Counted from the first letter of the stretch, positions 47,363-56,820 are shown. The stretch: 64,000 nucleotides of DNA from Pseudomonas sp. PDM16 (GCF_014851865.1 NZ_JACVAM010000002.1:620001-684000); one strand, 5' to 3'. Numbers and translations are program-made. Notes: a model not told the origin generated them from the sequence alone.

Positions 47363-48210
47363 TTCAGCAGGTCGGCGGCGCGGGCGGCGTCCTCGATGCC
47401 CTTGTAGTTCTCAGGCTTGGTTTCGATGAAGCGGCTGGCGGCCTGCAGGTCGAGAATCGCCTTGTGCTGCGGGTTGGCCGGGTCGAGTGCGAGGAAGGCC
47501 TTTTTGATCTTCTCGGCCAGGGCCGTGTCGAGGCTGCCACGTACGGTCCAGTTGTAGTCGTAGTAGGCCGGGGTGGTGGCGAAGACCTTGACCTTGCTGG
47601 TATCGACCTTGCCGGCGGCGACCAGCTTGTCCCACACGCTGGCATTGAGCACGCCGCCGTCGACCTTGCCGGCCTGCACCCAGGCAGCGGTGGCGTCATG
47701 CGCGCCGGAGTAGCCGATGCGGCTGAAATAGGTTTCCGGCTTGATGCCGTCCTTGAGCATGAAGTAGCGCGGCATCAGGCTGCCGGAGGTCGAGGAGATG
47801 GAGCCGAAGGCGAAGGTCTTGCCCTTGAGATCGGCCAGCGACTTCACGTCCGGGTTGGCGGTGATGAACTTGCTGGTGAACTGGGCATCCTGCTCGCGCT
47901 GTACCAGCGGGATGGCGTTGCCGGTCTTCAGGCGCACCTGAACGAAGGTGAAGCCGCCCAGCCAGGCCATGTCCAGACGATCGGTGGACAGCGCCTCGAC
48001 CACTGCCGGGTAGTCGGCTACCGGGACGAACTCGACCTTCATGCCCAGCTGCTGCTCCAGATACTCGCCCAGCGGCTTGAATTTGCGCAGCAGCTCGGTG
48101 GGGGCCTCGTCGGGGATGGCGCTGACCTTGAGCACGTCGGCGGCGTGGCTGGTCAGGGCGGACAGGGACAGGGTCAGGCCGGCGGTCAGGGCCAGGATGC
48201 GCTTGAGCAT
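47359..48210 (-). CDS. PhnD-like oxyanion-binding protein, putative selenium-oxyanion transporter
   Basis: A 283-residue periplasmic binding protein with a signal peptide ending near TSHA and the PhnD-family pattern ([59 protein letters not shown]). I chose ATG 48210, seven bases after GGAG, over a TTG at 48228. The operon is divergent from selD-mnmH. PhnD-like proteins in this position are annotated as putative selenate transporters, so selenate or selenite is the likely cargo. Phosphonate or phosphite cannot be excluded from sequence, but no phn or ptx catabolic gene is present. Confidence 0.85.
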   Translation of the reverse strand: MLKRILALTAGLTLSLSALTSHAADVLKVSAIPDEAPTELLRKFKPLGEYLEQQLGMKVEFVPVADYPAVVEALSTDRLDMAWLGGFTFVQVRLKTGNAIPLVQREQDAQFTSKFITANPDVKSLADLKGKTFAFGSISSTSGSLMPRYFMLKDGIKPETYFSRIGYSGAHDATAAWVQAGKVDGGVLNASVWDKLVAAGKVDTSKVKVFATTPAYYDYNWTVRGSLDTALAEKIKKAFLALDPANPQHKAILDLQAASRFIETKPENYKGIEDAARAADLLK

Positions 48211-48380
48211 GAAGATTCTCCGGTTCAATAGCGGAAAAGGTTCGAGGGAGCCGGCCCGCCTAGGCTGGGCCTGAGCTTCGTCAGGGTAGTAGAAAGCCGG
48301 CGATTATATGAGCGACCGGGGCAAAGAACAGCTTTGCTAGAATCCGCGGCCTGTTTTCCGATTTGCCGAGAGCGTTGTCG

Positions 48381-49415
48381 ATGAGCGAGCCGATCCGTTT
48401 GACCCAGTACAGCCACGGCGCCGGTTGCGGCTGCAAGATTTCCCCCAAGGTACTGGAGGTGATCCTGGCTGGCAGCGGCGCGCAGAATCTCGACCCCAAG
48501 CTGTGGGTTGGCAACGCCTCCAAGGACGATGCGGCGGTCTACGCCCTGGATGAGGAGCGTGGCGTGGTCTCGACCACCGACTTCTTCATGCCCATCGTCG
48601 ACGATCCCTTCGACTTCGGTCGCATCGCTGCGACCAACGCGATCAGCGATATCTACGCCATGGGCGGTGATCCGTTGATGGCCATCGCCATCCTAGGCTG
48701 GCCGGTGAACCTGCTGCCGGCCGAGGTGGCCCGCGAGGTGATCCGTGGCGGCCGTGCGGTGTGTGACGCCGCTGGTATTCCGCTGGCCGGCGGCCACTCG
48801 ATCGATGCGCCGGAGCCGATCTTCGGCCTGGCCGTGACCGGCGTGGTCGAAAAGAAGCACATGAAGCGCAACGACACTGCCACGGCCGGCTGCAAGCTGT
48901 ACCTGACCAAGCCGCTGGGCATCGGCATCCTCACCACCGCCGAGAAGAAGGCCAAGCTGCGCGAACAGGACGTGGGCCTGGCGCGCGACTGGATGTGCAC
49001 CCTGAATAAGCCCGGCGCGCGCTTCGGCAAGCTGGCCGGCGTGCAGGCGATGACCGATGTCACCGGCTTCGGCCTGCTCGGTCATCTGGTGGAGATGGCC
49101 GATGGCGCCGGCTTGACCGCCCAGGTGGTGTACGCCAGCGTGCCGCGCCTGCCGGGTGTCGAACACTACCTGGCCGAGGGCTGCGTTCCCGGCGGCACCC
49201 TGCGCAACTTCGACAGCTACGGCGAGAAGATCACGCCGATCTCCGAGGAACAGCTGCACCTGCTGTGCGACCCGCAGACCAGTGGCGGCCTGCTGGTGGC
49301 CGTGGCGCCGGAGGCCGAGGCCGAGTTCCTCTCCGTGGCGGCCGAACTGGGCTTGCAACTGTCTGCCATCGGCCAACTGGTTGAGCGACAGAGTCACGCG
49401 GTAGAGGTGCTGTGA
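48381..49415 (+). CDS. selD: Selenophosphate synthetase
   Basis: A 344-residue enzyme making selenophosphate from selenide and ATP, the selenium donor for selenocysteine and selenouridine. The active-site motif is GAGCGCK (Cys16, Cys18, Lys19), so this is the cysteine form, not a selenoprotein. ASKDDAAVY and [18 protein letters not shown] are characteristic. ATG 48381 chosen to give the standard N-terminus. The mnmH start overlaps its stop. The 170-bp gap to the divergent transporter operon should hold both promoters. Confidence 0.97.
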   Translation: MSEPIRLTQYSHGAGCGCKISPKVLEVILAGSGAQNLDPKLWVGNASKDDAAVYALDEERGVVSTTDFFMPIVDDPFDFGRIAATNAISDIYAMGGDPLMAIAILGWPVNLLPAEVAREVIRGGRAVCDAAGIPLAGGHSIDAPEPIFGLAVTGVVEKKHMKRNDTATAGCKLYLTKPLGIGILTTAEKKAKLREQDVGLARDWMCTLNKPGARFGKLAGVQAMTDVTGFGLLGHLVEMADGAGLTAQVVYASVPRLPGVEHYLAEGCVPGGTLRNFDSYGEKITPISEEQLHLLCDPQTSGGLLVAVAPEAEAEFLSVAAELGLQLSAIGQLVERQSHAVEVL

Positions 49416-50521
49416 TGCGCGACAACACCGCCGACTACCGCGAAATCTTCCTGGGCGACTTGCCGATGATGGACATGCGTGCCCCGGTGGAATTCACCAA
49501 GGGCGCCTTCCCGCACACGGTCAGCCTGCCGCTGATGACCGATATCGAGCGGCAGAAGGTTGGCACCTGCTACAAGCAGCACGGCCAGCAGGCGGCCATC
49601 GAGCTGGGCCACCAGCTGGTCTCCGGCAAGGTCAAGGCCGCGCGCATCGAGGCCTGGGCGGCTTTCGCCAAGGCCCACCCCGAGGGTTACCTGTACTGCT
49701 TTCGCGGCGGCCTGCGCTCGCAGATCGTCCAGCAGTGGCTGAAGGAAACCGGGGTCGAGTATCCGCGGGTGATCGGCGGCTACAAGGCCATGCGTACCTT
49801 CCTGATCGAGACGCTTGACCGCGCCGTGGCCGAGTGCGACTTCGTGGTGGTCGGCGGCATGACCGGCACCGGCAAGACCGAGGTGGTCGCCGCCCTGAAC
49901 AACAGCATCGATCTGGAAGGCCACGCCAACCACCGTGGCTCCAGTTTCGGCAAGCGCGCCACCGGCCAGCCCTCGCAGATCGACTTCGAGAACCGTCTGG
50001 CCGTCGACCTGCTCAAGCGTCGCGCGCGCGGCCAGCAGCAGTTCGTGCTGGAGGACGAGAGTCGCCTGATCGGCACCTGCTCGCTGCCGCTGGCGCTGCA
50101 CCAGGGCATGCAGCAGTACCCCATGGTGTGGCTGGAGGACAGCGTCGAGGGTCGCGTCGAACGCATCCTCAAGGACTACGTGATCGACCTGGCCGCCGAG
50201 TTCGTTCGCGAGCATGGCGAGGAGAACGGCTTTGCCCTGTTCGCCCAGCGCATGCTGCAGAGCATGGAGAACATCCAGAAGCGCCTCGGCGGCGAGCGCT
50301 ACCAGCGTCTGCGTGCCATCCTGCAGCAGGCGCTGGACGAGCAGCAGCGCGACGGTCTGGTGGATACCCACCGTGGCTGGATCGAGGGGCTGCTCAGCGA
50401 GTACTACGACCCGATGTACGTCTACCAGCGCGAGAGCAAGTCCGCGCGTATCGAATTCGCCGGCGAACAATCGGCAGTGCTGGACTATCTGCGCGACCGC
50501 GCACCACGGAGCAAGACATGA
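49415..50521 (+). CDS. mnmH: tRNA 2-selenouridine synthase
   Basis: A 368-residue enzyme (SelU/YbbB) that replaces sulfur by selenium in the wobble 2-thiouridine of certain tRNAs, via a geranylated intermediate. An N-terminal rhodanese domain has its Cys at 95 ([12 protein letters not shown]). The C-terminal P-loop domain has [10 protein letters not shown] (Lys154). ATG 49415 forms TGATG with the selD stop; a GTG one codon upstream is also possible. It uses the product of SelD directly. Confidence 0.95.
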   Translation: MRDNTADYREIFLGDLPMMDMRAPVEFTKGAFPHTVSLPLMTDIERQKVGTCYKQHGQQAAIELGHQLVSGKVKAARIEAWAAFAKAHPEGYLYCFRGGLRSQIVQQWLKETGVEYPRVIGGYKAMRTFLIETLDRAVAECDFVVVGGMTGTGKTEVVAALNNSIDLEGHANHRGSSFGKRATGQPSQIDFENRLAVDLLKRRARGQQQFVLEDESRLIGTCSLPLALHQGMQQYPMVWLEDSVEGRVERILKDYVIDLAAEFVREHGEENGFALFAQRMLQSMENIQKRLGGERYQRLRAILQQALDEQQRDGLVDTHRGWIEGLLSEYYDPMYVYQRESKSARIEFAGEQSAVLDYLRDRAPRSKT

Positions 50522-50874
50522 AACTGAAAGACCATCCAGACGCCCTGGACTGCACCCTGTACCGCCCGGACGAGAACGATCCGGATGCCGAGGAACTGGA
50601 ACTGGGTGACGGCCATGTGCTGTTCGAGGGGGCCTTCGTGGCACCGTCCGAGTGGGACGCCGCCGAGCTGGAAGACTACTTCGACGGTAGCGATCCGGCG
50701 CTGTTCGTCACTGCGCGCATAGAGAGCCCGGCCAAGGCCGACAGCAACGACTGGTTCGTCGCCGAGCCTGGCGACTACGTGGCGGTGGTGCGCGGCATGA
50801 AGGTGGAGATGTACTACGTCTACGATCAGGCCGACCGCAGCTATGTGCTGATTCGCGACGACCAGCTGGACTGA
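50518..50874 (+). CDS. Conserved acidic protein in the selenium operon, unknown function
   Basis: A 118-residue very acidic cytoplasmic protein ([53 protein letters not shown]). No signal or membrane segment and no family recognised. The ATG overlaps the mnmH stop by four bases, so it is translationally tied to selenium metabolism. It may instead be a general small protein carried in the operon. Confidence 0.75.
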   Translation: MKLKDHPDALDCTLYRPDENDPDAEELELGDGHVLFEGAFVAPSEWDAAELEDYFDGSDPALFVTARIESPAKADSNDWFVAEPGDYVAVVRGMKVEMYYVYDQADRSYVLIRDDQLD

Positions 50875-50923
50875 GCGTGCCGGCGCGTTGTCAGGCAGGC
50901 TCCTTCAGAGGATTTCTACTTCA

Positions 50924-52120
50924 TCACATGGCGCCGCTGGCGCGCAGTTTGGCGATGGTGGCGGCGTCGTAGCCAAGCTCGCCTAGTACCTCGTCGTTAT
51001 GCTCGCCTAGCTGCGGGCCTGTCCATTCCACTGTGCCTGGGGTTTCTGAAAGCTTGGGCACGATTCCGGGCATCTTGAACGGCTTGCCGTCTGGCAGCCT
51101 GGCGCTGAGGAACATTTCGCGGGCGAGGAATTGCGGGTCGGTGAACATGTCCTCGGCGGAGTAGATGCGACTGGCTGGTACCTCGGCGCGCACCAGTACG
51201 GCTTCTACTTCGCTCAGCGGTAGGCTGGCGGCCCAGCGGTCGATCACGCCGTAGAGTTCATCGCGGCGGGTGTCGCGGCCGGCGTTGTCGGCCAGCGCCG
51301 GATCGCTCGCCAGATCCTCTCTATCTATGGCGCGCATAAAGCGCTGGAAGATCGCATCGCCGTTGGCGCCGATCTGGATATGTTTGCCATCCGCACAGGT
51401 ATGGATGGAGGAGGGCGTGATGCCGGGCATGATGTTGCCGGTGCGCTCGCGGATGAAACCGAACATATCGAACTCCGGCACCATCGACTCCATCATGGCG
51501 AAGATCGCCTCGTACAGAGCCACATCCACCACCTGGCCATTGCCGCCATTCACCTCGCGGTGCCGCAGCGCCATCAGCGCGCCGATCACGCCCCACAATG
51601 CGGCGATGGAGTCGCCGATGCTGATGCCGGTGCGCACCGGCGGACGATCCTCGAAACCGGTGATGTAGCGCAGCCCGCCCATGGATTCGCCCACCGCGCC
51701 GAAGCCCGGCTGGTCCTTCAGCGGGCCGCTCTGGCCGAAGCCGGACAGGCGCACCATCACCAGCTTGGGATTCAGCGCGTGCAGCACGTCCCAGCCCAGG
51801 CCGAGCTTTTCCAGCACACCGGGGCGGAAGTTCTCGATCAGGATGTCGGCTTCGCTCAGCAGCTTCTTCAGCACCTCACGGCCTTCCTCATGCTTGAGGT
51901 TGAGGGTGATCGAGCGCTTGTTGCGGGCCTGCACGAACCACCACAGTGAAGTGCCCTCGTACAGCTTGCGCCACTTGCGCAGCGGATCGCCGCCATCCGG
52001 CGACTCGACCTTGACCACCTCGGCACCGAACTCGGCGCAGATGCGCGAGGCGAACGGGCCTGCGATCAGGGTGCCGAGCTCGACTACTTTCAGGCCGGCG
52101 AGGGGTTTGCTGGGGATCAT
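50924..52120 (-). CDS. CaiB/BaiF-type class III CoA-transferase
   Basis: A 398-residue family III CoA-transferase moving CoA between carboxylic acids. The N-terminus (LKVVELGTLIAGPFASRICA, FGAEVVKVE) and NKRSITLNLKHEEGRE, LIENFRPGVLEKLGLGW are typical, and the catalytic aspartate fits GISIGDSIAAL. GGAG lies six bases before the ATG. No adjacent dehydrogenase or racemase, so acyl donor and acceptor are unknown. Confidence 0.93.
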   Translation of the reverse strand: MIPSKPLAGLKVVELGTLIAGPFASRICAEFGAEVVKVESPDGGDPLRKWRKLYEGTSLWWFVQARNKRSITLNLKHEEGREVLKKLLSEADILIENFRPGVLEKLGLGWDVLHALNPKLVMVRLSGFGQSGPLKDQPGFGAVGESMGGLRYITGFEDRPPVRTGISIGDSIAALWGVIGALMALRHREVNGGNGQVVDVALYEAIFAMMESMVPEFDMFGFIRERTGNIMPGITPSSIHTCADGKHIQIGANGDAIFQRFMRAIDREDLASDPALADNAGRDTRRDELYGVIDRWAASLPLSEVEAVLVRAEVPASRIYSAEDMFTDPQFLAREMFLSARLPDGKPFKMPGIVPKLSETPGTVEWTGPQLGEHNDEVLGELGYDAATIAKLRASGAM

Positions 52121-52334
52121 CGTGACTCCTGTTGGGTGCGACCTGGTTGGCGCGCCGTGAGCTTTCGTGTGTGAAGTATCTGCGGTTAAATCGACGGGCG
52201 AAAGGATGTGCGTCCCCTCTCTGGCCTGGAAAGGCTTTCCCCTCCTATCGCGTCTCTCTGCAAACCATTCCTTCTAGTGACCTGTCGATCGGTTCTGGTT
52301 CGCTCGCCTGGGTATCATACGTGCGTTTTAAAAT

Positions 52335-52367
52335 ATTACATGTGAGTTATTGATTCATTACATGTGA
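52335..52367 (+). promoter_or_regulatory. Direct repeat with 22-bp period before the stress module
   Basis: ATTACATGTGA occurs at 52335-52345 and again at 52357-52367, exactly 22 bp apart (about two helical turns). Each contains the palindrome ACATGT. The repeats end 18 bases before the YjfI-like ATG, within an AT-rich patch (TTTTAAAATATT). They look like paired operator sites. Confidence 0.6.
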
Positions 52368-52385
52368 TTGCCTAATCTCTCGCTC

Positions 52386-53003
52386 ATGGAAAGCAAATCA
52401 TCAGCCCACTACCAGCGTCTCTTTCGTCAGCGCCTGCGCGAGCAGGGTCTGATCAAGAAAGAGGTGTGGATACTGCCCGAGCATGCGCAAGCGCTCGCGG
52501 CATTCGAGCGGAAACTGCGCCAGCCTCTGTCGGGGTCGGCCTCTATGGAGAAGGAGGGAGGTGCCATGCCTCAGGTTTGGACTGCACAAGGTTTGTTCGA
52601 TGCGCTGTCCGCGACGGAACTGTTCAAGGACGGTAAGGCGGCCGTCGAGCTGATTCAGGGCGCCGACGCCAGCCTGCACGTGACCATGCACGAGTACGGC
52701 GACCTGCCGTTGTTCATCGCCGTGTTCGGTGAGCAGATCATCGTTGAGGCGCTGCTCTGGCCGGCCGCTGACGTGCGCGATGGCGCGGCGTTCAACGAGG
52801 AGGTGCTGCGCAGTCACAAGCTCTTCCCTCTGTCCTCGATTGGTCTGGAAACCCTGCCGGATGGGCAGGCCTGCTACACCATGTTCGGCGCGCTGAGTGC
52901 ATCCTCGGTTCTGTCCAACGTGGTGCAGGAAATCGAGATGCTGGCGGACAACGTGATTCAGGCCACCGAAGCCTATGAAGGCTTCCTCAAGGCCGGTGCA
53001 TAA
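52386..53003 (+). CDS. YjfI-like (DUF2170) protein with N-terminal DNA-binding-like segment
   Basis: A 205-residue protein. The C-terminal part (from about residue 63) matches DUF2170/YjfI, found next to PspA-type proteins. The first 55 residues (YQRLFRQRLREQGLIKKEVW, then a helix) resemble the ribbon-helix-helix start of MazE-like antitoxins, suggesting DNA binding. An alternative start at 52566 has a far better ribosome site (GGAGGGAGG) and would leave the DUF2170 part alone, so two forms are possible. ATG 52386 has no clear Shine-Dalgarno. A 10-base gap separates it from the PspA gene. A regulatory role is inference. Confidence 0.8.
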   Translation: MESKSSAHYQRLFRQRLREQGLIKKEVWILPEHAQALAAFERKLRQPLSGSASMEKEGGAMPQVWTAQGLFDALSATELFKDGKAAVELIQGADASLHVTMHEYGDLPLFIAVFGEQIIVEALLWPAADVRDGAAFNEEVLRSHKLFPLSSIGLETLPDGQACYTMFGALSASSVLSNVVQEIEMLADNVIQATEAYEGFLKAGA

Positions 53004-53013
53004 GGAGATTGCC

Positions 53014-53709
53014 ATGAACGTGTGGAGCAAACTGTTGACCGCCCTGCGCGGCGGCGCCAACGAAGTGGGCGAGGCTATGGTGGATAGCCAGGCCCTGCGT
53101 ATCCTCGACCAGGAAATCCGCGACGCCGACCTGGAGCTGCGCAAGTCCAAGGAGGCGCTGGCCGAGATCATGGCCAAGCAGAAGCTGGCCGCCGATCGTG
53201 CCGAGAAGAGTTCGGCCAAGGTCGCCGAATACGAGCAGTACGCGCTCAAGGCCCTGGAAGCTGGCAATGAATCGCTGGCCCAGGAAGTGGCGGTGAAGAT
53301 CGCCAACCTGGAAGTCGAGCTGAACAGCGAGCGCGAGCAGGCCGACAGCTATGCCGCCAGCGTCGCTCAGCTGCGCAAGGCGGTGACTCAGGCCGAGGCC
53401 AACATCAAGCGTCTCAAGCAACAGGTGGATACCGTCAAGGCCACCGAGAGCGTGCAGAAAGCGCAGATGGCTGTGGCCCAACGCTACGGCGGCTCTCAGG
53501 CCAAGTTGCACACTGCGGTTGAGTCGCTGGAGCGGATCAAGCAGCAGCAGGCCGAGCGGGCGGCGAAGATGGAAGCGGCGGCCGAGTTGGCCGAGGCGGC
53601 CAATGTTGACGATTCGCTGGAGGCCAAGCTGCGCGCGGCCGGCATCAAGGCCGACAACGCCAGCGCCGAAAGCGTGCTGGCGCGTCTGAAGGACAAGGCC
53701 AAGTCCTGA
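53014..53709 (+). CDS. PspA/IM30-family membrane-remodelling protein
   Basis: A 231-residue, almost entirely coiled-coil ESCRT-III-like protein that coats and protects stressed inner membrane. It begins with an amphipathic helix (MNVWSKLLTALRGGANEVGE) and shows the family core ALRILDQEIRDADLELRKSK and KALEAGNESLAQEVAVKIA. It is closer to YjfJ than to the pspABC-operon PspA; no pspB, pspC or pspF is present. AAGGAG lies six bases before the ATG. Confidence 0.9.
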   Translation: MNVWSKLLTALRGGANEVGEAMVDSQALRILDQEIRDADLELRKSKEALAEIMAKQKLAADRAEKSSAKVAEYEQYALKALEAGNESLAQEVAVKIANLEVELNSEREQADSYAASVAQLRKAVTQAEANIKRLKQQVDTVKATESVQKAQMAVAQRYGGSQAKLHTAVESLERIKQQQAERAAKMEAAAELAEAANVDDSLEAKLRAAGIKADNASAESVLARLKDKAKS

Positions 53710-53721
53710 CCGTTGTGCATT

Positions 53722-53743
53722 GCGGCGGAGTTCGCTCCGCCGC
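53722..53743 (+). promoter_or_regulatory. UUCG-capped hairpin between pspA-type and YqiJ-like genes
   Basis: GCGGCGGAG, loop TTCG, CTCCGCCGC: a 9-bp perfect stem with the very stable UUCG tetraloop, 12 bases after the stop. No T-tract, so more likely an mRNA-stabilising or attenuating structure than a full terminator. Confidence 0.5.
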
Positions 53744-53765
53744 CTGATTCAGGGATAGGAATTCG

Positions 53766-54404
53766 ATGGAAAACTTCCTGCACAGCACTTTTGCTTTTCC
53801 CACCGTCATCTTCAGCTTCCTGCTGTGCCTGGCGGTGCTCTACTGGTGCGTCGCCGCACTGGGCATCCTCGAAGTCGACGTACTTGATATCGAGGCCGAC
53901 TCCGCGCTGGAATCGGTCCAGCCCGAGGGGCTCGCCGGCCTGCTGCTCAAGCTGGGCCTCAACGGCGTGCCGGTAACGCTGGTGCTGACCCTGTTGTTCT
54001 TCTTCGCCTGGATCGCCAGCTACTTCGTCGAGTTGTTGCTGCTGCGTCACCTGCCGCTGGGCATCCTGCGCTACCCGCTGGGTCTGGTGTTGATGTTCGG
54101 TGCGCTGATGCTGGCCGTGCCGATCACGGCAGCCCTGTGCCGTCCGCTGCGTCCGCTGTTCCGCAAGCTGGAAGCCACCAGCAGCAAGTCGGTGCTGGGG
54201 CAGACTGCCGTGGTGCGCAGTGGCCGGGTGACCCTGAGCCATGGCGAGGCGGTACTGGAAGACGGTGGCGCGGGCCTTATCCTGCGCGTACGTGCCGATG
54301 AGGCGCGTGGTTTCAAACGTGGCGACCGTGTCGTGTTGCTGGAGTACCTGGAAGGCGAGCACGCCTACCGGGTCATTACCGAGGACGAGTTCAAGGGCTT
54401 CTGA
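53766..54404 (+). CDS. YqiJ-like OB-fold membrane protein
   Basis: A 212-residue inner-membrane protein. Helices lie at about 10-33, 72-90 and 105-125, and a C-terminal soluble OB-fold-like region (about 140-205; SVLGQTAVVRSGRVTLSHGE, GDRVVLLEYL) follows. This is the YqiJ/NfeD-like layout that pairs with flotillins. The flotillin gene begins 38 bases downstream. It probably anchors or regulates the flotillin assembly. Confidence 0.82.
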   Translation: MENFLHSTFAFPTVIFSFLLCLAVLYWCVAALGILEVDVLDIEADSALESVQPEGLAGLLLKLGLNGVPVTLVLTLLFFFAWIASYFVELLLLRHLPLGILRYPLGLVLMFGALMLAVPITAALCRPLRPLFRKLEATSSKSVLGQTAVVRSGRVTLSHGEAVLEDGGAGLILRVRADEARGFKRGDRVVLLEYLEGEHAYRVITEDEFKGF

Positions 54405-54442
54405 TCCCTGAACTCACCCAGAATCAAAGGAGATTGATTGCA

Positions 54443-56494
54443 ATGAGCCTCGAATTGGTGATGCCCTTCCTGATCGGCGTCGGTGTCGTATTCCTGCTGA
54501 TCTTCGGCTTCTTCGTGCTGTTCAAGGCCTTCTATATCAAGGTCCCGCAGGGCACGGCGCTGATTGTCAACGACATGTCCTCCACGCCCAAGGTGCACTT
54601 CACCGGCGCTCTGGTGTACCCGGTGATCTACCTCAAGGAGTTCATGAAGATCTCTCTGATCACCCTGGAAGTGGATCGCCGTGGCAAGGACGGCCTGATC
54701 TGCAAGGACAACATGCGCGCCGACATCACCGTGGCCTTCTACCTGCGCGTCAACGAGACCCAGGAAGACGTGCTCAAGGTGGCCAAGGCCATCGGTGTGG
54801 ATCGCGCCTCCGACCGCGGCGCGGTCAACGAGCTGTTCAACGCCAAGTTCTCCGAGGCGCTGAAGACCGTTGGCAAGCAGTTCGACTTCGTTCAGTTGTT
54901 CGAGAACCGCCAGGACTTCCGCGACCGTATCGTCGAGACCATCGGCAACGACCTCAACGGCTATGTGCTGGAAGACGTCGCCATCGACTACCTGGAACAG
55001 ACTGCCAAGAGCTCGCTGGACCCGAGCAACATCCTCGACGCCGCTGGTATCCGCAAGATCACCGAGCTGACCGCCGCGCAGAACGTCATCACCAACGACC
55101 TCGAGCGTAACGAAGAGCTGGCGATCAAGAAGAAGAACGTCGAGACCCGCGAGGCGACCCTGGCTCTCGAGCGCCAGCAGGCCGACGCCGAAGCGCGGCA
55201 GAAGCGCGAGGTCGAGACCATTCGCGCCCGTGAGGAAGCCGAGACCATCAAGGTCAAGGAAGAGGAACGCCTCAAGGCCGAGCAGGCGCGCATCCAGTCG
55301 CAGCAGGAAATCGACGTGCGCACCGAGAACCATCAGCGCGAAGTCGAAGTGGCCCAGCAGAACCGCCAGCGTGCCGTGGTCATCGAGGTGGAGAAAGTCA
55401 CCCGGGCCAAGGATCTGGAAGTGGTGGCCCGCGAGCGCGAGGTCGAGCTGCAGCGCATCGAGGCTGAGAAGGCCCTGGAAGAGCAGCGCAAGAACATCGC
55501 CAATGTGGTGCGCGAGCGTGTCGCGGTCGAGAAGACCGTGGCCCAGGAAGAAGAGCGCATCAAGGAAGTGCGTGAAATCTCCGAGGCCGAGCGTGCCAAG
55601 CAGGTCATCGTGTTGCAGGCGCAGGCTCAGGCCGAGCAGGAGCTGGTACGCCAGGTCAAGCAGGCCGAGGCCGACGAGACCCGCTCCAAGCACAAGGCCG
55701 TGGAGATCAACAACCTGGCCCAGGCCGAGCTGGAAGCTGCAGCCAAGCAGGCCGAAGCCAAGAAACGCATGGCCGAAGGTATCGAGGCCGAGCGCGCTGC
55801 GCCTGGCCTGGCCGACGCCCGTGTGCTGGAAGTGACGGCGGCAGCCAAGGAGAAGGACGGTCTGGCGGCGGCCCGCGTGCGTGCCGAACAGCTGATCGCC
55901 GAAGCCAAGGGCGAGCAGGAAAAAGGCCTGGCCGAAGCGCGGGTGCTGGAGGCTCAGGCCTCGGCCAAGGAGAAGGACGGCCTGGCCGAAGCCAAGGTGC
56001 TGGAAGAGAAGCTGGGCGCTCAGGCCCGCGGCGAGCAGCAGCTCGGTGCGGCCAAGGCCCAGGCGACCAAGGATCTGGGTACGTCGGAAGCCGATGTGCT
56101 GCTGCAGCGCCTGAACGCGGAAGCGGAAGGTCTGGGCAAGAAGTTCGGTGCCCTCGACGCCCTCAGCGACAGCGCGCGCCAGCACGAGGAGTTCCGTATG
56201 CAGCTGGAGAAGAGCTTCGAGGAAGCCATGGCTGCCATCGCCGCCAACAAGGAGATCGCCAAGGACCAGGCCGAGGTGCTCGCCACCGCGCTGGCCAAGG
56301 CGAAGATCGAGATCGTCGGCGGCGAAGGCGACTTCTTCAACTCCTTCGCTAAGTCGCTCTCGGTGGGCAAGGCCATCGAGGGCGTGGTGGGCAAGAGCCC
56401 GGTGGTGCAGGACGTGCTGGCACGCCTGCTCAACGGCAAGCCGGCCGAGCGCAAGCCTGACCTGGAAGTCGTGACACCGGCCGCCGAGGCCTGA
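54443..56494 (+). CDS. Flotillin-family protein (YqiK-like)
   Basis: A 683-residue membrane scaffold. An N-terminal helix (VMPFLIGVGVVFLLIFGFFV) leads into an SPFH/band-7 domain (about 30-200). A long Ala/Glu-rich coiled coil (about 230-600) follows, with repeats such as AAAKEKDGLA and ASAKEKDGLA, then a C-terminal oligomerisation region. ATG 54443, ten bases after AAGGAG, was preferred to an upstream TTG. Flotillins organise membrane microdomains. In E. coli yqiJ and yqiK form a separate pair, but here they follow YjfI- and PspA-type genes. A good terminator follows. Confidence 0.92.
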   Translation: MSLELVMPFLIGVGVVFLLIFGFFVLFKAFYIKVPQGTALIVNDMSSTPKVHFTGALVYPVIYLKEFMKISLITLEVDRRGKDGLICKDNMRADITVAFYLRVNETQEDVLKVAKAIGVDRASDRGAVNELFNAKFSEALKTVGKQFDFVQLFENRQDFRDRIVETIGNDLNGYVLEDVAIDYLEQTAKSSLDPSNILDAAGIRKITELTAAQNVITNDLERNEELAIKKKNVETREATLALERQQADAEARQKREVETIRAREEAETIKVKEEERLKAEQARIQSQQEIDVRTENHQREVEVAQQNRQRAVVIEVEKVTRAKDLEVVAREREVELQRIEAEKALEEQRKNIANVVRERVAVEKTVAQEEERIKEVREISEAERAKQVIVLQAQAQAEQELVRQVKQAEADETRSKHKAVEINNLAQAELEAAAKQAEAKKRMAEGIEAERAAPGLADARVLEVTAAAKEKDGLAAARVRAEQLIAEAKGEQEKGLAEARVLEAQASAKEKDGLAEAKVLEEKLGAQARGEQQLGAAKAQATKDLGTSEADVLLQRLNAEAEGLGKKFGALDALSDSARQHEEFRMQLEKSFEEAMAAIAANKEIAKDQAEVLATALAKAKIEIVGGEGDFFNSFAKSLSVGKAIEGVVGKSPVVQDVLARLLNGKPAERKPDLEVVTPAAEA

Positions 56495-56510
56495 TCGGGT
56501 AACCAGTTGT

Positions 56511-56542
56511 ACGGGGGCGAGCAGACTCGCTCCCGTTGTTTT
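56511..56542 (+). terminator. Rho-independent terminator after flotillin
   Basis: ACGGGGGCGAG and CTCGCTCCCGT form an 11-bp stem (one G-U pair) with a CAGA loop, followed by TGTTTT, starting 17 bases after the flotillin stop. It would separate the four-gene PspA-flotillin unit from the TerB-like gene. Confidence 0.75.
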
Positions 56543-56580
56543 CGCGGGCATGAGCCCACTACCGACCAAGGAGAGATGCC

Positions 56581-56820
56581 ATGTTGGAGCCCAGGGACTA
56601 TCTGGAAATGACTTTCCGCTCGATCCAGTGCTTCGCCAATGACGGCCGCCTGGACGTGCATGAGCTCGACGCGCTGCTGGACATCGCCGAGCGCGACGGT
56701 GCCATCGACGACAACGAGGTTCGCGTGCTGAAGAAGATCATCTCCCAAGTCAAACCGGAAGAAATCGATCAGGCCATGCGCGACAAGCTGGCCGAGGTCG
56801 CCAAGAAAATCGGCGCCTGA
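56581..56820 (+). CDS. Small TerB-like helical protein
   Basis: A 79-residue acidic, helical cytoplasmic protein (NDGRLDVHELDALLDIAERD, GAIDDNEVRVLKKII). The spacing of acidic loops resembles TerB/EF-hand-like metal-binding modules. AAGGAGAG precedes the ATG. It lies between the flotillin and giant-ATPase genes, and in this setting may act as an adaptor or metal sensor. Family assignment tentative. Confidence 0.7.
   Translation: MLEPRDYLEMTFRSIQCFANDGRLDVHELDALLDIAERDGAIDDNEVRVLKKIISQVKPEEIDQAMRDKLAEVAKKIGA

Noticed and set aside
44980..48210. Reading the ABC operon as a phosphonate or phosphite transporter
   Set aside because: Not excluded by sequence, but no C-P lyase, phosphonatase or ptxD gene is nearby while selD and mnmH are directly divergent, so selenium is the better hypothesis.
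48381..49415. SelD as a selenoprotein
   Set aside because: The active-site motif is GAGCGCK with ordinary cysteine codons; no in-frame TGA at the catalytic position.
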